Assembly (NCBI GenBank): GCA_964550025.1
Contig: CAZJYI010000093.1
Coordinates: forward strand, 1 to 44,330
Reading direction: 5' to 3'
DNA: 44,330 nucleotides
DNA from: CAZJYI01 sp964550025
Lineage (GTDB): Bacteria; Verrucomicrobiota; Kiritimatiellia; UBA8416; CAYOBW01
Part shown: positions 42,145-44,330 of the stretch, piece after piece
Layout of the letters: the number at the start of each line of letters is the position of its first letter
How positions within the stretch are numbered: the first letter of the stretch is position 1
Notes under the pieces: model-generated
The model's database searches: none
The model's input: the letters and a program-made list of their open reading frames with translations, nothing else
Told to the model about the DNA's origin: nothing
Translations under genes and position numbers: made by a program

Positions 42145-44330
42145 TTACCGTGACGCGACCTCGTCTCCCCGCTCCGTCTTCCAGCGGGCCAGGTACTTCG
42201 CCCTGGCCTCGACCACCCATCGGTCGGCCGCCCCCATTTCCCAGGTCGGATTCCAGCCCCTGGTATTCTCGTTCGACCGCCGATTGATGCAACCCTCGAC
42301 CAGCTCGGACATTTTCCGGTACGCGGGATCATGCCTGCTCTTGAAGCCCTTCAACTGTCCCCAGCCGCCCTGGTTGAGCGGCAGCGGCATCATCAGGATT
42401 CGGCTCTCGTCGGGTTGAACAAGATTCACCAGCGCAGACTCCGGCTGGGCGGCGATCTTGTCGCCAAACAGGTCTTTGACGTAGGCCCTCAGTGCCGCCA
42501 CACCCTTGTCGTTGAACGACCGATCCTCGATCCGGTTGGGAAACAGGTCGCCGTAGCACTGCCCGTTCAGATCCAGCCACTCGATGATGCGCATGTAGCT
42601 TTCGCGATCGATATCGATCAGCTTCGGATGGTTCTTCTCGCCGTTGGCCAGCATGTGCGCGACCTTGTTCGAATAGGCGAAGAACTTGCGCGGGTGGCTG
42701 ATGTTGTACGTCACGTCCGTGCCCTTGTACCTGCCATTCATGTACCCCTTGTCGCCGACGCGGTGGTCGCCCCTGCCGACAATCGCCTCCAGCGACTGCG
42801 GATAGCCGCGGCGCCCCATGACGTACATCAGGTCGACGTCCTTCTCCGTCTTGTCCAGTCCGTGACAGGTGATGCAGTAGCGGTCCAGCACGGGCTGCAC
42901 CGTCCTCGCGAAACTCATGCCGCCCTCGTACCGGGGACCGGCGGGCGGTTCGAGCTCCATGGGTTTCATTCGGCTCTTCCTCGCCAACATCCGCGTATCC
43001 GCCGAAGTGCCCACCGGCTCGTGGCAACCAACGCAACTCACCCGCTCGCCCGGCTGAAGGTAGAACTGGCTCTTCAGCGTCAGGATTGCCATCCCGTTCT
43101 CGTCCAGGGTCTGGACCTGCAACGCGGTATTCGCCGGCACCTTGAACGCGGCCGACCCGTCCTCGTCGATGGGTACCGTGCCCAGCACCTTCTTCGGCAG
43201 ATCATTCGGGACGGTCATGGTGCACGACCGCCGGCCCGCGCGCGGCTGAACGCCCAGCGCGTTCACGCGCAGTGCCTTGATCATACCGGGCTTGATGATG
43301 CCCTCGGGATCGTTCTCGACACGCGTGAGATACGCGTTCTGCAGGAAGACCGTGCCGGTGGGCTCAGCATCCGGATCGACCGTGGGCGAGAGGACCGGCG
43401 GACACTTGCGCGGCTTGATCGGAATGGGCGAGAAGGACGCGACCGCGGGGTCTTCATAGATCTTCTCACGGCCGCCGAGGGAATCGACGACGTAGATGCC
43501 CCTGTCGGCCGGCGGCGGAGTGCGCCCCTGCGGATGCACGGGGTGGTTGGCCCTCGACACCAGGAAGATGTTCTCGGTGACCGGGTAGGGATGGCTGTAG
43601 TGCGGAGAGGGCCAGCCGCGGGTTTCGGAATACGGCGTTTCCGGCGTGATGTGCGTAATGGCGTCCTCGCCGTTTTCGCCAATGTTCGTATCCAGCACCA
43701 CGGTCGTGCCCGTGTTGTAGCTGTGATGGCCCTGCGCCGTGCAGACAACCTTGTGACTCCCGGGAATGGCGGTGGCCTCCACGAACTGGTGAGGGACAAT
43801 CATGTCGTTCCCGAAGAAGTGCTTCACGGACGTTCCGTCGGGACGGCACCACCAGAGCTTATGGAAATACATCTCGTGCCGGTTGGTGTACTCCCAGCGC
43901 ATGAACACGATGCGTCCGTCGTTCAGAACGGACGGCTCGGCCTCGTTCTCGTTGCCCCACGACAACTGCCGGATGTTGTTGCCGTCCCCGTCGCATCGGT
44001 GCAGCGTCCAGGCCGGGTTGTAGCGGCCACCGTGACAGCGCCCGAACGACTGGCAGCGCGAGGAAATGAACACAAACCCGCCGTCGGGCAGGTAGCAGGG
44101 ATCGCTGTCCTCGACCAGCGCGGTAGCGCGGCCGTTCCAGGTGCTCAACTTGTCGCGTTCCGTGCCCGTCAACTGGCGCACCCAGGATCCGTCGATAGCC
44201 GCCTCATAGAGGAAGAAGCGTCGCAGACGGGCGTTGGGCTCGGTGTGATCGCAAAACGCAAACACCACGCGCTTTCCGTCGTAGCTCAGGTCGGGGCTGC
44301 GATAGCTGCCCGGGGGCAGCTTGTCTTGAA
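42145..44330 (-). CDS. HzsA-like propeller protein with CxxCH haem sites (partial, 5' end outside window)
   Basis: The last 728 residues of a large protein whose frame stays open to the window edge; residues QDKLPPGSYRSPDLSYDGKR precede the first internal start. It is a paralogue of the protein at 11872-15399: the same propeller signatures (YDGKRVVFAFCDHTE, CYLPDGGFVFISSRC, SFGRCHGGRYN), the same IPIDEDGSAAFKVPA-type segment, and two haem c motifs, CVGCH and CITCH. Unlike that protein it has no C-terminal discoidin-like domain and ends with WVVEARAKYLARWK, and the cysteine cluster is absent. It is the first gene seen of the operon with the LolA-like and Gfo/Idh/MocA genes. A periplasmic electron-transfer role is inferred from the haem sites. 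Confidence 0.85.
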   Translation of the reverse strand, partial: QDKLPPGSYRSPDLSYDGKRVVFAFCDHTEPNARLRRFFLYEAAIDGSWVRQLTGTERDKLSTWNGRATALVEDSDPCYLPDGGFVFISSRCQSFGRCHGGRYNPAWTLHRCDGDGNNIRQLSWGNENEAEPSVLNDGRIVFMRWEYTNRHEMYFHKLWWCRPDGTSVKHFFGNDMIVPHQFVEATAIPGSHKVVCTAQGHHSYNTGTTVVLDTNIGENGEDAITHITPETPYSETRGWPSPHYSHPYPVTENIFLVSRANHPVHPQGRTPPPADRGIYVVDSLGGREKIYEDPAVASFSPIPIKPRKCPPVLSPTVDPDAEPTGTVFLQNAYLTRVENDPEGIIKPGMIKALRVNALGVQPRAGRRSCTMTVPNDLPKKVLGTVPIDEDGSAAFKVPANTALQVQTLDENGMAILTLKSQFYLQPGERVSCVGCHEPVGTSADTRMLARKSRMKPMELEPPAGPRYEGGMSFARTVQPVLDRYCITCHGLDKTEKDVDLMYVMGRRGYPQSLEAIVGRGDHRVGDKGYMNGRYKGTDVTYNISHPRKFFAYSNKVAHMLANGEKNHPKLIDIDRESYMRIIEWLDLNGQCYGDLFPNRIEDRSFNDKGVAALRAYVKDLFGDKIAAQPESALVNLVQPDESRILMMPLPLNQGGWGQLKGFKSRHDPAYRKMSELVEGCINRRSNENTRGWNPTWEMGAADRWVVEARAKYLARWKTERGDEVASR

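Overview
The window is a GC-rich chromosomal segment that reads as a member of the PVC group (Planctomycetota, Kiritimatiellota, Lentisphaerota or Verrucomicrobiota); I cannot fix the phylum from it. The reasons are three formylglycine-type sulfatase genes, two large secreted proteins related to the middle domain of hydrazine synthase alpha with fused CxxCH haem motifs, a secreted PQQ-type beta-propeller protein, Tat-exported sugar-metabolism enzymes (a Gfo/Idh/MocA oxidoreductase and a xylose-isomerase-like TIM barrel), and thrombospondin-type-3 calcium motifs. No rRNA, tRNA, CRISPR array or transposase was seen.

Layout. 0.2-1.35 kb: a small lipoprotein and a small cysteine-rich protein. 1.4-3.4 kb: a secreted acetyl-xylan-esterase-like hydrolase on the minus strand. 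3.7-6.2 kb: a two-gene plus-strand operon of a caspase-like protein, whose C-terminus carries two domains resembling the C-terminal domain of ribosomal protein L7/L12, and a TerD-family protein. 6.4-15.4 kb: a minus-strand operon running from a c-type-haem beta-propeller protein through a GH51 alpha-L-arabinofuranosidase to a methyltransferase/PQQ-propeller protein. 15.4-16.1 kb: gene remnants. 16.1-23.4 kb: a UPF1-like SF1 helicase, an AAA ATPase with a PD-(D/E)XK-like C-terminus, and a membrane-embedded patatin. 23.4-28.6 kb: a sulfatase, a sugar isomerase-like protein, a Fic protein with a probable operator, and a sulfatase that has lost its middle. 28.8-34.75 kb: a secreted RHS/YD-repeat protein, translationally coupled to a small YD/TSP3 protein. 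34.9-38.9 kb: a NarL-type two-component pair followed by an intact sulfatase. 39.1-39.6 kb: a toxin-antitoxin pair whose toxin is broken by a 5-bp duplication. 39.6-44.3 kb: a minus-strand operon with a second haem/propeller protein (cut by the window edge), a LolA-like/EF-hand protein and a Gfo/Idh/MocA oxidoreductase.

Much of the window fits a saprophyte that strips acetyl, sulfate and arabinose groups from complex polysaccharide at or outside the cell surface. Between these blocks lie stress- or conflict-type genes (caspase/TerD, Fic, RHS, toxin-antitoxin, patatin, helicase). The most unusual item is the caspase protein with tandem L7/L12-like domains beside TerD. A second pattern is a set of short repeat arrays with 6-, 7- or 9-nt periods, several of them in inverted arrangement. 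They lie in the gaps between genes and in one case inside a coding sequence.
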